DNA of 64,000 bases, taken from the NCBI GenBank assembly GCA_016932735.1, contig JAFGCI010000004.1:1-64000 (forward strand). The letters run 5' to 3'. Of this stretch, positions 9,217 through 18,210 are shown one piece after another. A model generated the notes under the pieces. The model ran no database searches, was not told the DNA's origin, and saw nothing but the letters and a program-made list of their open reading frames with translations. Source of the stretch: Candidatus Aenigmatarchaeota archaeon. GTDB lineage: Archaea; Aenigmatarchaeota; Aenigmatarchaeia; QMZP01; QMZT01. A program made the position numbers and the translations under genes. The stretch's first letter is position 1. Each line of letters opens with the position of its first letter.

Positions 9217-9648
9217 ATGCTTGTCAAAGAAGTCATGATTGAAAATGTAATAAAGGCTCCGCCTGAAATGAATATTGTGGAAGCCGCAAAGACTATGACA
9301 GAAAACAGAATCGGCTCTCTTGTTGTAGTAAAAGATGAAAGCCTTGCCGGCCTCATAACAGACAGGGATATCCTGACAAAGGTCGTAGCAAAAGGAAAGG
9401 ATATAAACAAGACTACAATAGGGGATATCATGTCAAAAGAAGTCATTTATGTGAAGCCGGACCTTGATATAGAGGACGCGGCCGAGATAATGACTGAGAA
9501 TGGTGTGAAGAAACTGCCTGTTATAGACAATGACACGCTTCTGGGGATAATCACGGCCAGCGACATAATAGCGGCCCATCCGAAGATAATGGAAAAGATT
9601 GAATCTCTTGTTCTTCTGGCCAAGAAGGAGAAGCCTATCGCAGGTTAA
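9217..9648 (+). CDS. two-CBS-domain protein
   Basis: About 143 residues that are almost wholly a Bateman module (two CBS motifs). Each repeat has the typical ending: GLITDRDILTKVV and GIITASDIIAAHP. Such modules bind adenine nucleotides or SAM and act as energy or ligand sensors. No catalytic domain is attached, so the partner is unknown. ATG 9217 is chosen over the in-frame TTG at 9196 because the protein then begins directly with the first CBS strand (MLVKEVMIENV) and a TATA-like box fits. The stop overlaps the end of the convergent kinase-like gene. Confidence 0.85.
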   Translation: MLVKEVMIENVIKAPPEMNIVEAAKTMTENRIGSLVVVKDESLAGLITDRDILTKVVAKGKDINKTTIGDIMSKEVIYVKPDLDIEDAAEIMTENGVKKLPVIDNDTLLGIITASDIIAAHPKIMEKIESLVLLAKKEKPIAG

Positions 9649-10286
9649 ATACCGCATAGCCATATTATATTTTCTATACCCATACATGTAATATTAGACA
9701 GCACAATCATAATAATTCCTGAAGCAATGGGTATGAGCAGGTTATCGTTGGGCCTTCTGAATATTTCTGCGCCGGCTCCTGAAAGGGCTCCTGCTATTCC
9801 TATGATGGGGTTGACAAAAAGCAATGACGCCGCAAAAGATGATACTATGAAGGCTGATGTTCCTTCCACAGTCCTTCCGGTCGTTATTTTTCTCGTGCCG
9901 TATCTTCTTCCTATGAAATTGGAGAATACATCTCCTATCGCGACTATGGAACATGCGGCAGATGCTATCTGAAGAGGGAAAAACAAGAAAGTGACTCCGA
10001 AGCCGAGAAAGAACCAGAAAGGCCCTGACAGGAATTTTGTTTCAATTTCATCGGTTCTCGCAACTCCCAAAGTGAAGTCGCGGAATTTTGTCTCAAGCTG
10101 ATCGAGTTTTTTTAGTATTGCATTGAGCCTTCTTTTTTCGTATCTCAGGTAATATGAATAAAACAGGAAAAAGAACGCTATCATGAAGCAATATGCCGAT
10201 ATGAGAAGCCCGCCGAGAACCTGCGCCGATATTATGAAAACAAAACCGGAAAGGTGTATGAACTGCCTTCTGTGCTCTTTGTTCAT
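9645..10286 (-). CDS. dolichol kinase / CTP-dependent polyprenol kinase-like membrane protein
   Basis: About 213 residues with around six membrane helices. The signature IGDVFSNFIGRRYGTRKI...GRTVEGT matches the CTP-binding GD-x(4-6)-GxxxG...K...EGT pattern of the SEC59/dolichol kinase and phytol kinase family. These enzymes phosphorylate polyprenols, which would supply the lipid carrier for the glycan locus later in the window; that link is inferred. ATG 10286 (MNKEHRRQFIHLSG) is chosen over the longer TTG-type starts because conserved homology begins at the basic HRRQFIH segment. Confidence 0.75.
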   Translation of the reverse strand: MNKEHRRQFIHLSGFVFIISAQVLGGLLISAYCFMIAFFFLFYSYYLRYEKRRLNAILKKLDQLETKFRDFTLGVARTDEIETKFLSGPFWFFLGFGVTFLFFPLQIASAACSIVAIGDVFSNFIGRRYGTRKITTGRTVEGTSAFIVSSFAASLLFVNPIIGIAGALSGAGAEIFRRPNDNLLIPIASGIIMIVLSNITCMGIENIIWLCGI

Positions 10287-10363
10287 AAGATTGTATTGCC
10301 GGTCCGAATTAAATAATATTTGTTTAAGCAACTTTTAACATCTTGGTTTCATATAGATTAACT

Positions 10364-11611
10364 ATGCTTGACTTTTTCATCAACCTGTTCGGCATAATCC
10401 CTATGAGCATGAGCATATCCCTCCTGATAATAGCGGTCACTATTCTTATGTGGACGCTCGGTTGGAGATGGGAGAAAAATCTGAAAATTCCGAAAGGCTA
10501 TCCAGAAAAGACCGCTCCGAAGGTCTCAGTCGTAATCGCTTCGTACAAGTCCGCGAAGACCATACGTGAGACGGTCGAATCTGTAATGAATTCAGATTAT
10601 AAGAAGAAGGAGATAATTGTCGTTGACGACACCCCCGATGATAGTGTTGTTGAAGCGCTGAAAGGTCTTGATGTAAAAATTATAAGGCACAAAAAACGCA
10701 TCGGAAAGGCAAAATCAATGAACCTTGCGCTCAAAGGCATAAGAACTGACTTATTCATGTTTCTGGATTCAGACAGCATAATTGACAGCAAATTTATATC
10801 ACGTCTCGTTCCTTGGTTCGGGGACAGGAAGGTCGGTGCAGTATCCCCTAAATACAATACGCGCAACAGGAACGGGCTTCTCGGCAGATTCACTAGCCTT
10901 GAAGCCTCGTTCTGGTTCACTCTTGCCAGGACGCATATGTTTTTCGGATCGATGGTATCTTTCAGAGGATGCGGGATAATGGTAAGAGAGTCCGCCTTCA
11001 GGAAGGTTGGGATGTGGGATGAGACTCTTGTTGAAGACATGGCGCTTGCCGGAAAATTGCTGACATACGGATACAAGATTGCCCATGACCCCAAAGCCAC
11101 CGTTTATACCGATGAGCCGGAAACGTGGAAAGAGCTTTACAGGCAGAGGTTCAGGTGGGGAAAGGGAGGCTTTTTCGCATTCGTAAGAAACATCAGAACA
11201 TATATAAAAGCCCCCCAGATTGTATTTGGAATGCTTCCACATGCTCTTCTCCTTGTTGCCATGTTCTTATTCATAATGAGGAACTCGCTACTTGCTTTGC
11301 TTGTCATATGGCCCCTTTATGAGCTTTCAGCTCTGACACCGATAATACTCATTGAGCTGGGCACTGTCTTAGGGCTCCTCTTTTCCGTGTACTGGATTCC
11401 GGCCGCGCTGGCGACTTTTGTGAATTCAGTCCTGTTTTCTTTCAGGGGAATGAAGGGTTTGGGCGAGATTGCTCTTCTTATACCATATGTTCTCATTTTC
11501 CTTCCTGTACTCTTCGGCATATATGCGCTGGGAATTCTAGCCGGAATAAAGGAAAGGATAAAATACGGACCTGAAGTTGATGAGATGAATTTCAAAGACT
11601 GGAAGAAATAA
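10364..11611 (+). CDS. membrane-bound processive-type family 2 glycosyltransferase
   Basis: About 415 residues. An N-terminal membrane helix is followed by a GT-A domain with PKVSVVIASYKS, the DSD metal site at residues 135-137, ED at 224-225 (catalytic base region) and QRFRW at 261-265, as in cellulose- or hyaluronan-synthase-like GT2 enzymes. Three to four C-terminal membrane helices follow, as in that family. It probably polymerises or extends a cell-surface polysaccharide from a nucleotide sugar. The first ATG of the frame (10364) is chosen; the frame continues upstream only to a TTG. It is divergent from the kinase-like gene and convergent with the small ORF at 11613. Confidence 0.85.
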   Translation: MLDFFINLFGIIPMSMSISLLIIAVTILMWTLGWRWEKNLKIPKGYPEKTAPKVSVVIASYKSAKTIRETVESVMNSDYKKKEIIVVDDTPDDSVVEALKGLDVKIIRHKKRIGKAKSMNLALKGIRTDLFMFLDSDSIIDSKFISRLVPWFGDRKVGAVSPKYNTRNRNGLLGRFTSLEASFWFTLARTHMFFGSMVSFRGCGIMVRESAFRKVGMWDETLVEDMALAGKLLTYGYKIAHDPKATVYTDEPETWKELYRQRFRWGKGGFFAFVRNIRTYIKAPQIVFGMLPHALLLVAMFLFIMRNSLLALLVIWPLYELSALTPIILIELGTVLGLLFSVYWIPAALATFVNSVLFSFRGMKGLGEIALLIPYVLIFLPVLFGIYALGILAGIKERIKYGPEVDEMNFKDWKK

Positions 11612-11612
11612 A

Positions 11613-11801
11613 TCAATAATTTCTTCTTATTACAGGAACGGGTTCCCATACCTTATGATCAGGTACATAACGCCATTCAAATTCGGGGGGCCTGTCTAAA
11701 TTAACTGGCTTCAGAGGAGGATTATAAATCTGTTTATCAATATCTGGTCTCACTGGTCTTATTCCAAGGGGGTCTGTTTTAAAAAAATCGTTGTTTGTCA
11801 T
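11613..11801 (-). CDS. small proline-rich hypothetical protein
   Basis: 62 residues, rich in Pro, Asp and Arg (e.g. DPLGIRPVRPDIDK), with no membrane helix or known motif. It is kept because it fills an otherwise empty slot between two real genes, starts with an ATG just after an AT-rich stretch and does not lie over another gene. It could equally be a chance frame. Confidence 0.4.
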   Translation of the reverse strand: MTNNDFFKTDPLGIRPVRPDIDKQIYNPPLKPVNLDRPPEFEWRYVPDHKVWEPVPVIRRNY

Positions 11802-11842
11802 GATTATATTTAATCTCTGAAAGTTTTTAAAACAAAAATTCT

Positions 11843-12610
11843 TTATTTTTTAGTCGCCAGAACCCCGATTATCCTTCCTACCTTGTTTGCAACTCTGTGG
11901 TTCTGGTCGAGTTTTGTCATCCTTCTTCCCGGGACGAATCTGAGAGACCTTTTCATAAAATTGCTTGAACTGAGAAAAATCGGTGCAAAAAACCATACAC
12001 ATGATGTTACAAATTCTCCACCTGACCACATCTCGGATGAAAAACCAGCTTTTTTAATTCTTCTTTCTAATTCTTTTTTTGTATAAGGATACTCATCCCC
12101 GTAGACCCAGTTACCGGTTTTGTTTGAAAGGTATTTACCGATAACATAACCCGGGCATGCCTTATTGGGAACTATTATAAGTGCCTTGCCGCCCTTCTTT
12201 ATAGCGTTGGCGTGTATATCGATAATCCTCTGCCTGTGGGGAGGGAGAAAATGTTCCACAACACCTTCTGAATGAACAAGGTCATATTGTTCTTTACCGT
12301 CAAAATCAAAGATATCGCCTTTTATATATTCAGCTTCAACTCCGAACCTTTCTGCATTCTTCCTGACGATATCGAGCGCTTTCTGGCTTATGTCGAGGAA
12401 CGTAACATCGGCTCCAAGCCTTGCCATGATTATAGAATTGATGCCTGTTCCGCAGCCAAGCTCTATGACTTTTTTCCCGGTAAAATCATAATCTTTCAGG
12501 AACTCCTCGTAGAAAAGCCACATCGAAGAGCCTTCCTCTTTATGCTCGAGATCCGAGACTGAATTCCAGAGCTCCGACCATTTCTCTGCATGTTCTTCCC
12601 GTGTCATCAT
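11843..12610 (-). CDS. SAM-dependent methyltransferase (class I)
   Basis: About 255 residues. Rossmann motif I is VIELGCGTGINS; the acidic end of strand 2 is VTFLDIS; motif IV region is YDLVHSEGVVEHF. This is the general small-molecule or sugar methyltransferase type, and the substrate cannot be read from the sequence. A GTG at 12619 also opens the frame, but ATG 12610 or 12607 is more likely. It is divergent from a second methyltransferase at 12696. Confidence 0.75.
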   Translation of the reverse strand: MMTREEHAEKWSELWNSVSDLEHKEEGSSMWLFYEEFLKDYDFTGKKVIELGCGTGINSIIMARLGADVTFLDISQKALDIVRKNAERFGVEAEYIKGDIFDFDGKEQYDLVHSEGVVEHFLPPHRQRIIDIHANAIKKGGKALIIVPNKACPGYVIGKYLSNKTGNWVYGDEYPYTKKELERRIKKAGFSSEMWSGGEFVTSCVWFFAPIFLSSSNFMKRSLRFVPGRRMTKLDQNHRVANKVGRIIGVLATKK

Positions 12611-12664
12611 ATGTTTCACATCTAGAATTGTTGTAGGAAAATGTTTTTATTATGGATAGTTGCC

Positions 12665-12674
12665 CATATTAAAA
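12665..12674 (+). promoter_or_regulatory. TATA-like box for the 12696 methyltransferase
   Basis: CATATTAAAA sits 22-31 nt before ATG 12696, the usual distance for a leaderless archaeal mRNA. It supports choosing that ATG over the upstream in-frame start at 12660. Confidence 0.45.
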
Positions 12675-12695
12675 ATCAACCTCTCAATTATATTC

Positions 12696-13442
12696 ATGAA
12701 ACTTGCTGCATATAATGATGAATTCTATTCGGATGTTTACAGGGAAAAATCAAAAAACTATTATCAGATGCACAGAAAAAAGATTGAGACGGTCCTCTCT
12801 TTTATCGAAAATAAAAAAGCTGAACGAATTCTTGACATAGGGTGCGGCGACGGCCTTATTGCAGAATTGTTTGCAAAGAAACTTTCCGCAAAACCATACG
12901 GCCTTGAGATAAGCAAGGATGCTGTTAATGAAGCAAAGGGGCGGGGAGTCGATGCAACCGTCTTTGATATATCTGAAAAGACTCTTCCATACGATGATAA
13001 TTCTTTCGATGTTGTCTTTTGCGGGGATATAATCGAGCATATTTATGACACGGAATCGCTTCTTTCCAACATCAAAAATGTTCTTAAACCAAAAGGTTTG
13101 CTAATAGCAACAGTCCCTAACATCGCTTCATGGTACAACAGAGGCTTCCTTTTGATCGGATGGCTTCCGACATGGGTTGAATCCGCTTCCAAGGTCTATA
13201 CAGGAAACCCTTTCATGAAAGAGGGCGTCGGCCATATCCGTGCTTACACGAAAAAATCCCTACATGAACTGCTGATTCACTTTGGTTTTGCTGATATCAG
13301 GATTAAAGGAAGCCCTCTTCTCGGGAATGGCGAATACTCAAAAAATCAGGAAAGGCTTTGGAATGTTTTAGACGGTTTCCTGTCCAGAAAGGCCTCTATA
13401 GCGTCAGAGCTTGTTGTTTGCGCGACAAAACCTAATAAGTAA
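12696..13442 (+). CDS. SAM-dependent methyltransferase (UbiG/Coq3-like)
   Basis: About 248 residues. Motif I is ILDIGCGDGLIAE, followed by YGLEIS and the SFDVVFCGDIIEHI motif typical of Methyltransf_11/12 families; VPNIASWYNRG is common in methyltransferases of polysaccharide clusters. The likely substrate is a sugar or lipid hydroxyl, but this is not determinable here. The start follows a TATA-like box at leaderless spacing. Confidence 0.75.
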   Translation: MKLAAYNDEFYSDVYREKSKNYYQMHRKKIETVLSFIENKKAERILDIGCGDGLIAELFAKKLSAKPYGLEISKDAVNEAKGRGVDATVFDISEKTLPYDDNSFDVVFCGDIIEHIYDTESLLSNIKNVLKPKGLLIATVPNIASWYNRGFLLIGWLPTWVESASKVYTGNPFMKEGVGHIRAYTKKSLHELLIHFGFADIRIKGSPLLGNGEYSKNQERLWNVLDGFLSRKASIASELVVCATKPNK

Positions 13443-13464
13443 GCAGAGGCAAATGTATTCTTAG

Positions 13465-14493
13465 GTGAAATGGGTGGGGAAGAGAAGCATTCTTATAAAC
13501 AGCATTACATTGAACATTCCTAAAAATATCATTCAGTTTTCTATAGGGATCATCTTCTTCGTTGCATTTTTCGGGAAGCCGGATTTTGGTCTCGTTTTAT
13601 TTGCAGGCACTTCCTTCCTTCTGACATACTCTGCAGTTTACGTCTATAATGATATCATTGACGCTGAAGAAGACTCGAAGCACCTTCATAAGAAATTATG
13701 GAAGCTTGTGGGCGGAGGATTTCTGGATACGAAACAAGCTTACAGGATATATACAGGATTAGTTATATGCGGACTTTCCATGGCACTTTTTGTCAACAAT
13801 TATTTTTTCATCATGATGCTCGCGCTTCTGGCTCTCAATTTCATTCATTCAAATCCCAAAACGCATTTCAAGGACAGCCTCAGAAAGACTGCTGTAAACA
13901 TGACATTCATCGAATTCCTGAAATACTCTTCGGGGTGGTTTGCCCTTACATCAAACATTTCCTATTTCCCTTTCTGGGTTGTCGTTGTTCTTTCAATAGC
14001 TTACAATCTAAGCTATATCATATACAAAACTGAAAAGAAGAGAGACCTCCTTAAAGACAATAAAAAGTTCTTCATTTCTATGGGAATAACAGCTATAATC
14101 AGCTACATACTTGCATTTTTCAATTACGGTATACCTCTCGTGATGATACTGATGCTGATTATCCCTTCTTTCCTTATAGCCATATTCCGTTATGTTACCA
14201 TTGAATACAATTCCCTCCATTCGACCATGATTACTATGATGACCCTGCTTCTTGCGGTTCTCCTTTCATTTTCTCTGATTCTCATGCCTGCATTCGCTGT
14301 CGCAAATATTCACATGTCTAATGAAATCGATAACTATACAAATAACATGAAAGAATCAATTCCTGATTATTTAAAGAGCCGTCTCAATGAAATTACTCTG
14401 GAAATGGAGAAATACGAGGACCTTGATGAACTTGTCGATGAAATAAATGACAGCATTATGAATATCAGCAATAGCTCTCTTTTATCAAATTAG
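13465..14493 (+). CDS. UbiA-family prenyltransferase-like membrane protein
   Basis: 342 residues with 8-9 membrane helices. VYNDIIDAEEDSKH (about residues 60-73) matches the first Asp-rich motif NDxxDxxxD that binds prenyl diphosphate in UbiA enzymes. The second Asp-rich loop is weaker, and a charged C-terminal tail of about 60 residues (EITLEMEKYEDLDELVDE) is unusual. The GTG at 13465 is the best available start. It may transfer a prenyl group or use another activated substrate; I cannot say which. The gene overlaps the convergent PHP gene by 4 nt. Confidence 0.65.
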   Translation: MKWVGKRSILINSITLNIPKNIIQFSIGIIFFVAFFGKPDFGLVLFAGTSFLLTYSAVYVYNDIIDAEEDSKHLHKKLWKLVGGGFLDTKQAYRIYTGLVICGLSMALFVNNYFFIMMLALLALNFIHSNPKTHFKDSLRKTAVNMTFIEFLKYSSGWFALTSNISYFPFWVVVVLSIAYNLSYIIYKTEKKRDLLKDNKKFFISMGITAIISYILAFFNYGIPLVMILMLIIPSFLIAIFRYVTIEYNSLHSTMITMMTLLLAVLLSFSLILMPAFAVANIHMSNEIDNYTNNMKESIPDYLKSRLNEITLEMEKYEDLDELVDEINDSIMNISNSSLLSN

Positions 14494-15149
14494 TCCCTGC
14501 TCAGTCTTTTCTGTATGAACGTACGGAAATGCGGCTTCAGCCCGGTTATTTTACCGCCGATTTCTGTTCTTCCTTTCTTTATTGCATCAAGAACGGAGTT
14601 TTCATCGGGCTCCGCATCTACATATGTATAACCGCTCCCTATCTCATAATCGAAATGTGAATCCGAGCCTGCTATTACCGGAATATTGTTTTCAGTTGCG
14701 AATTTCAATGCCTTTTTGTTAAAGCTCCCAAGAAAGCATCTGGAATTAAAAGCTTCGACGGCGTCTATGTCGTCCTTTATACCCAATATAGCATTCCCTA
14801 AACCCTGCCTTATTTTCTCAAATGGATGCGGAACAACTATAAAGGCATTTTGTTTTTTCGCTTCCTCTATTGTTTTTCGGAGGGTGAGCTTCCTTGGTAT
14901 TGTATTCTGTATGCCAAAGGCTATTATTTCCCCGGAAAGCGTCTTTATCTCTTCTCCCGGAATAACAACCATGCTGGGGGCAATCTTGGCGGCCAGCTTC
15001 TTGGTTTCGGGACCGCCTTTGAAAATGTCATGGTCAACGACTCCTATCACATCCAGCTTCTTTTTGATTGCTGTTTTTATAATTAAGTCAGGACTAAGAT
15101 TGCTGTCAGGAGAATAACGCGTGTGAATATGAAAGTCACATTTAAGCAT
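14490..15149 (-). CDS. PHP-domain metal-dependent phosphoesterase
   Basis: 219 residues. PHP motifs appear in order: DFHIHTRYSPDS, GVVDHDIFKG, PGEEI, VPHPFE and AGSDSHF, which supply His/Asp ligands for a trinuclear metal site. These short stand-alone archaeal PHP proteins are phosphoesterases, some acting on nucleotides; the substrate is unknown. The ATG at 15149 lies before an AT-rich stretch containing CTTATATAAA on the plus strand, part of the divergent promoter region shared with rpl21e. Confidence 0.8.
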   Translation of the reverse strand: MLKCDFHIHTRYSPDSNLSPDLIIKTAIKKKLDVIGVVDHDIFKGGPETKKLAAKIAPSMVVIPGEEIKTLSGEIIAFGIQNTIPRKLTLRKTIEEAKKQNAFIVVPHPFEKIRQGLGNAILGIKDDIDAVEAFNSRCFLGSFNKKALKFATENNIPVIAGSDSHFDYEIGSGYTYVDAEPDENSVLDAIKKGRTEIGGKITGLKPHFRTFIQKRLSRD

Positions 15150-15281
15150 GGTTACCTTTTTAAAATAATAACCTTATATAAATTAACCTGTCTAATAAAT
15201 GCAATAAGTCATTTTCATATAACGGTTGGAAATGAGTCCTGCCGGCAGATACCGGTTGTTTGAATTTAATATGGTGTTTAA

Positions 15282-15569
15282 ATGGTTCACAGAAGCATGG
15301 GTTACAAGAGAGGAACAAGAAGGACATTCAAGAAGGATTTCAGGGCAAAAATGAAGATAACCCCTTTCATTGAGGAGTTTAAAGAAGGGGAAAGGGTAAT
15401 AATAGACCAGAATCCGTTCTCACAATCAAGTATGCCTCATTTCAGGTTCAAAGGAAAGATCGGAGTAATATCCGAAAAAAGGGGCAGTGCTTATGTGATT
15501 AAGGTCAATGACGGCGATAAGCCGAAAGTAGTCGTGACAAAGCCTGAGCATCTCAGGCATGCAGGATGA
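15282..15569 (+). CDS. rpl21e: 50S ribosomal protein L21e
   Basis: 95 residues, the usual length. GYKRGTRRTFKKDFR at the start and the KOW/SH3-like strand PHFRFKGKIGVISEKRGSAY are typical of archaeal and eukaryotic L21e. It leads the common archaeal cluster L21e-Rpo4-DUF655. The stop overlaps the rpo4 start as ATGA. The 130-nt region upstream contains CTTATATAAA and several CCGG blocks. Confidence 0.95.
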   Translation: MVHRSMGYKRGTRRTFKKDFRAKMKITPFIEEFKEGERVIIDQNPFSQSSMPHFRFKGKIGVISEKRGSAYVIKVNDGDKPKVVVTKPEHLRHAG

Positions 15570-15901
15570 TTATTATGAAAGTGAAAGGGGAAAAGAACAT
15601 TACATGGCCTGAAGCCAGGCACGTTCTCATGACCAAGGAGAAGGAGCAGGAACTGGGTTATGAGCAGAAAAGGGCTTTGGAGCACCTGAATAAATTCTCT
15701 AAAATGGCTAAGAAGGACCTAAAGGAACTTGTGGACTCCCTCTCCAGAATTGAGAAGCTCAATGACAGGCATATAGCGACTATCATAAGCTTCATGCCGA
15801 GCAAGAAGGAAGAAATAAACATGCTCTTTGCAAATGAGCATATAATCCTCAGCGACTCCGACAAGAGCGAAATATTAAAGCTCATTAAACCGTTTTTATG
15901 A
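15566..15901 (+). CDS. rpo4: DNA-directed RNA polymerase subunit Rpo4 (RpoF/Rpb4)
   Basis: About 111 residues, the family length. Archaeal Rpo4 pairs with Rpo7 to form the RNA polymerase stalk. The HRDC-like helical region is visible (KKDLKELVDSLSRIEKLNDRHIATIISFMPSKKEE), as is the N-terminal tip domain. ATG 15566 overlaps the L21e stop (ATGA); ATG 15575 is an alternative. Position after rpl21e is conserved across archaea and strongly supports the call. Confidence 0.93.
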   Translation: MIIMKVKGEKNITWPEARHVLMTKEKEQELGYEQKRALEHLNKFSKMAKKDLKELVDSLSRIEKLNDRHIATIISFMPSKKEEINMLFANEHIILSDSDKSEILKLIKPFL

Positions 15902-15967
15902 GTTGCGGAATTGGAAATCTTTTAAATCCTGTTTTCATATTTTATCTAAAGCTTCCGAGTGGTCAGA

Positions 15968-16546
15968 ATGTTAAAGAAAGATCTTAAAAAAGATGAATGG
16001 GCGTTTGTGCTGGATTTCATGCTCCACGGACATCAGGGCATGAACAGGTCTCAGCCGGTGGCCCAGGTAATAGGCGAAGATTACTTCTCTCTACTTGAAG
16101 TAATAGTCAAGGAAGACTCTAGCCTGAAGGTCGGTGAGCGCGTTTACGTCGGAGACGGAAAAAGGGATTTAGTTAAATACATAAGAAAAAGGCTGGAAAT
16201 AAATGAACTCTCGAGCGGGGCGAGCGGCGAGCTTGAAGACATGATAACAAGCATAATAGAATCCAAGAAAGAGAAATTCCTTGAGTTCTTCAATAAATCC
16301 GGTCCTATATCCACAAGGCTTCACAAACTTGAATTGTTGCCCGGAATAGGCAAAAAGCATCTGTGGGCTATCATAGAGGCCAGAAAGGAGAAAGATTTCG
16401 ATTCATTTGACGATATAAAGAAAAGAGTCCCAATGATGCCTGACATAGAACAGCTGATTGCCAAAAGGGTCATGATAGAGCTTGAAGACAAGGATAAGTA
16501 CAGAATATTTGTCCCGAAATTCGAGAGCAATTATAAGAGTGAATGA
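15968..16546 (+). CDS. DUF655 RNA-binding-like protein
   Basis: 193 residues. DUF655 proteins have an N-terminal OB-like part (EDYFSLLEVIVKED...VGERVYVGDG) and a C-terminal helix-hairpin-helix (KLELLPGIGKKHLWAIIEARK). They sit between rpo4 and ksgA in many archaea and are thought to bind nucleic acid. The next gene here is not ksgA but the convergent secretion ATPase, overlapping by 16 nt. ATG 15968 is chosen over GTG 15959; CTTTTAAATC about 45 nt upstream could be its own TATA box. Confidence 0.88.
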   Translation: MLKKDLKKDEWAFVLDFMLHGHQGMNRSQPVAQVIGEDYFSLLEVIVKEDSSLKVGERVYVGDGKRDLVKYIRKRLEINELSSGASGELEDMITSIIESKKEKFLEFFNKSGPISTRLHKLELLPGIGKKHLWAIIEARKEKDFDSFDDIKKRVPMMPDIEQLIAKRVMIELEDKDKYRIFVPKFESNYKSE

Positions 16547-18210
16547 TTACCACTTTGCTCATTCTCAGATATTTTCTTTGGTTTATAATTTATAATTTTC
16601 AGGACTGACCGTGCATCTTTGTAATAATCTGAAATAATCTGCCCGACTTTTGTTATGTCTTTAATCTGGTTATCAACGAGCCACTGGAGTATCGCTTCCT
16701 TTTCTTTCAGTGTTTTTTCCAGTTCCGTATCATCCATCGCGGAAAAAAGCTTTATGTCGTTCAGGGCCCTGTGCGGCTTTCCCCACTGGGTTATCTGGTC
16801 TTTTGATGGAATCCATTTGAAAATCGTATTGAGTTCTATACGAATCTGATCAAGACCTGAAGCCGGTATAAGCTCTGAGACCTCCAGAAGGCGTCTGATA
16901 TTCTTTCTCCTGTCTCTATGCATGACAACAATGAGCTGAAGGCTTCCGAGGAGAGCTGCTGCAATATTAATAGGCGGATTAACAAGACGCCTGTAAGCCT
17001 CATCTGCCGTGTTTGCATGAAGCGTCGAGTAAACGGAGTGTCCTGTGTTTATAGCCTCAAAAAGCACTTCTGCCTCTCTCGTCCTTCGGATTTCGCCGAC
17101 AACTATTCTGTCCGGCCTCATCCTGAGCGCATTGACCATAAGGTCAAGCATGCTGACTTCACCACGGCCTTCTAAGTTGGGAGGTCTTGTTGTCAAGGGA
17201 AGCCAGTGAAGAAATTTAGGAAGCTGTATCTCCCTCGTATCCTCGATAGAAATTATCCTCTGTGTCGGCGGAATAAAACATGCCAGAACGTTAAGAAGTG
17301 ATGTTTTTCCGCTGGCGGTTCCGCCGGCAACGACTATGTTAAGTTCGTATTGTATAGCCAGCCAGAGAAATGCAGCCACTTCCAGAGAAAGCGAACCGTC
17401 TTCAATGAAATCGGTAATCGTCCATGCTCGCCTTGCAAATTTCCTGATTGTAAGCGTGTTTCCTGCAGAAGATATTGGAAAAAGTGTGCAGTTGGCCCTG
17501 TCTCCCGTCGTCAGATATGCATCCATGAGCGGGTTGAGATTGCTTATCTGCATTCCAACCCTTCTTCCTATCTGGGCCGCATAATTGTATATCTTGTTCT
17601 CGGATTCTATGATTATATTGGATTTTAACCAGCCGCGCTTCCTGTCATAAACCCATATAGGTTCTTTCGAGCTGTTGATGACTATCTCTTCAAGGTTCAT
17701 ATCTTGAAGAAGAACTTCGATAGGTCCCAGTCCGAGAGATTCCTGTGTCAGAAGCCCTATCAATGATTGTCTCTTTTCATCGGAAAGGTGGGGAATATAT
17801 TCCTTGATTAAGGCGTCGGCCCTTTTTATGAATTTCTCCTTCATCTCTTTTGTTTCTTTGGGGTCGAGTATTTCTGTCGTGCTAAGTGTCATGTCCTCTA
17901 CTATTTTGTGCCTGACGTGGTCAAGAACTGCCTGTGTTGCATCTTCTATATGGGGAAAACTCATCTCATATAAAGGTACGTATTCATCTTCGGCTCTGAC
18001 TATCTGTATATGGGCCTTCAGCATGTCTGCTTCAAGGTCGTATTCGGTCTCAACTTTTCTGTTTTTTCTTTCCGGACTTTTCTTTTGGATTTCCGCTGTT
18101 TTTTTCTTTTTTGAATTTTCTTCCAAAGAATCTCCAACCACTTTTCCCGGATTTTTTTTCTGGCTTTCCGCGCCCTTTTCTATCTTCTTCTTTTCCTTTT
18201 TTGCCTTCAT
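16531..18210 (-). CDS. type II/IV secretion (pilus) ATPase, GspE/VirB11 family
   Basis: 559 residues. The core is a PilT/VirB11-like hexameric ATPase: Walker A GGTASGKTS near residue 300, the Asp box and IISIEDTREIQLP, Walker B RIVVGEIRR near residue 370, and the His box STLHAN. It should power assembly of pilin-like subunits; the prepilin-like gene at 18714 is in the same operon. The N-terminal 50 residues are very Lys-rich and are encoded by DNA that also encodes, in another frame, the Lys-rich tail of the upstream gene (18050-18210). An internal ATG at 18024 would avoid the overlap but would cut into a segment (VETEYDLEAD) that looks like normal family sequence. No membrane platform gene follows in the operon. 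Confidence 0.88.
   Translation of the reverse strand: MKAKKEKKKIEKGAESQKKNPGKVVGDSLEENSKKKKTAEIQKKSPERKNRKVETEYDLEADMLKAHIQIVRAEDEYVPLYEMSFPHIEDATQAVLDHVRHKIVEDMTLSTTEILDPKETKEMKEKFIKRADALIKEYIPHLSDEKRQSLIGLLTQESLGLGPIEVLLQDMNLEEIVINSSKEPIWVYDRKRGWLKSNIIIESENKIYNYAAQIGRRVGMQISNLNPLMDAYLTTGDRANCTLFPISSAGNTLTIRKFARRAWTITDFIEDGSLSLEVAAFLWLAIQYELNIVVAGGTASGKTSLLNVLACFIPPTQRIISIEDTREIQLPKFLHWLPLTTRPPNLEGRGEVSMLDLMVNALRMRPDRIVVGEIRRTREAEVLFEAINTGHSVYSTLHANTADEAYRRLVNPPINIAAALLGSLQLIVVMHRDRRKNIRRLLEVSELIPASGLDQIRIELNTIFKWIPSKDQITQWGKPHRALNDIKLFSAMDDTELEKTLKEKEAILQWLVDNQIKDITKVGQIISDYYKDARSVLKIINYKPKKISENEQSGNHSLL

Noticed and set aside
18024..18210. Starting the secretion ATPase at ATG 18024 to remove the overlap
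   Set aside because: It would cut VETEYDLEAD, which looks like normal family sequence, so the longer start was kept with doubt noted.
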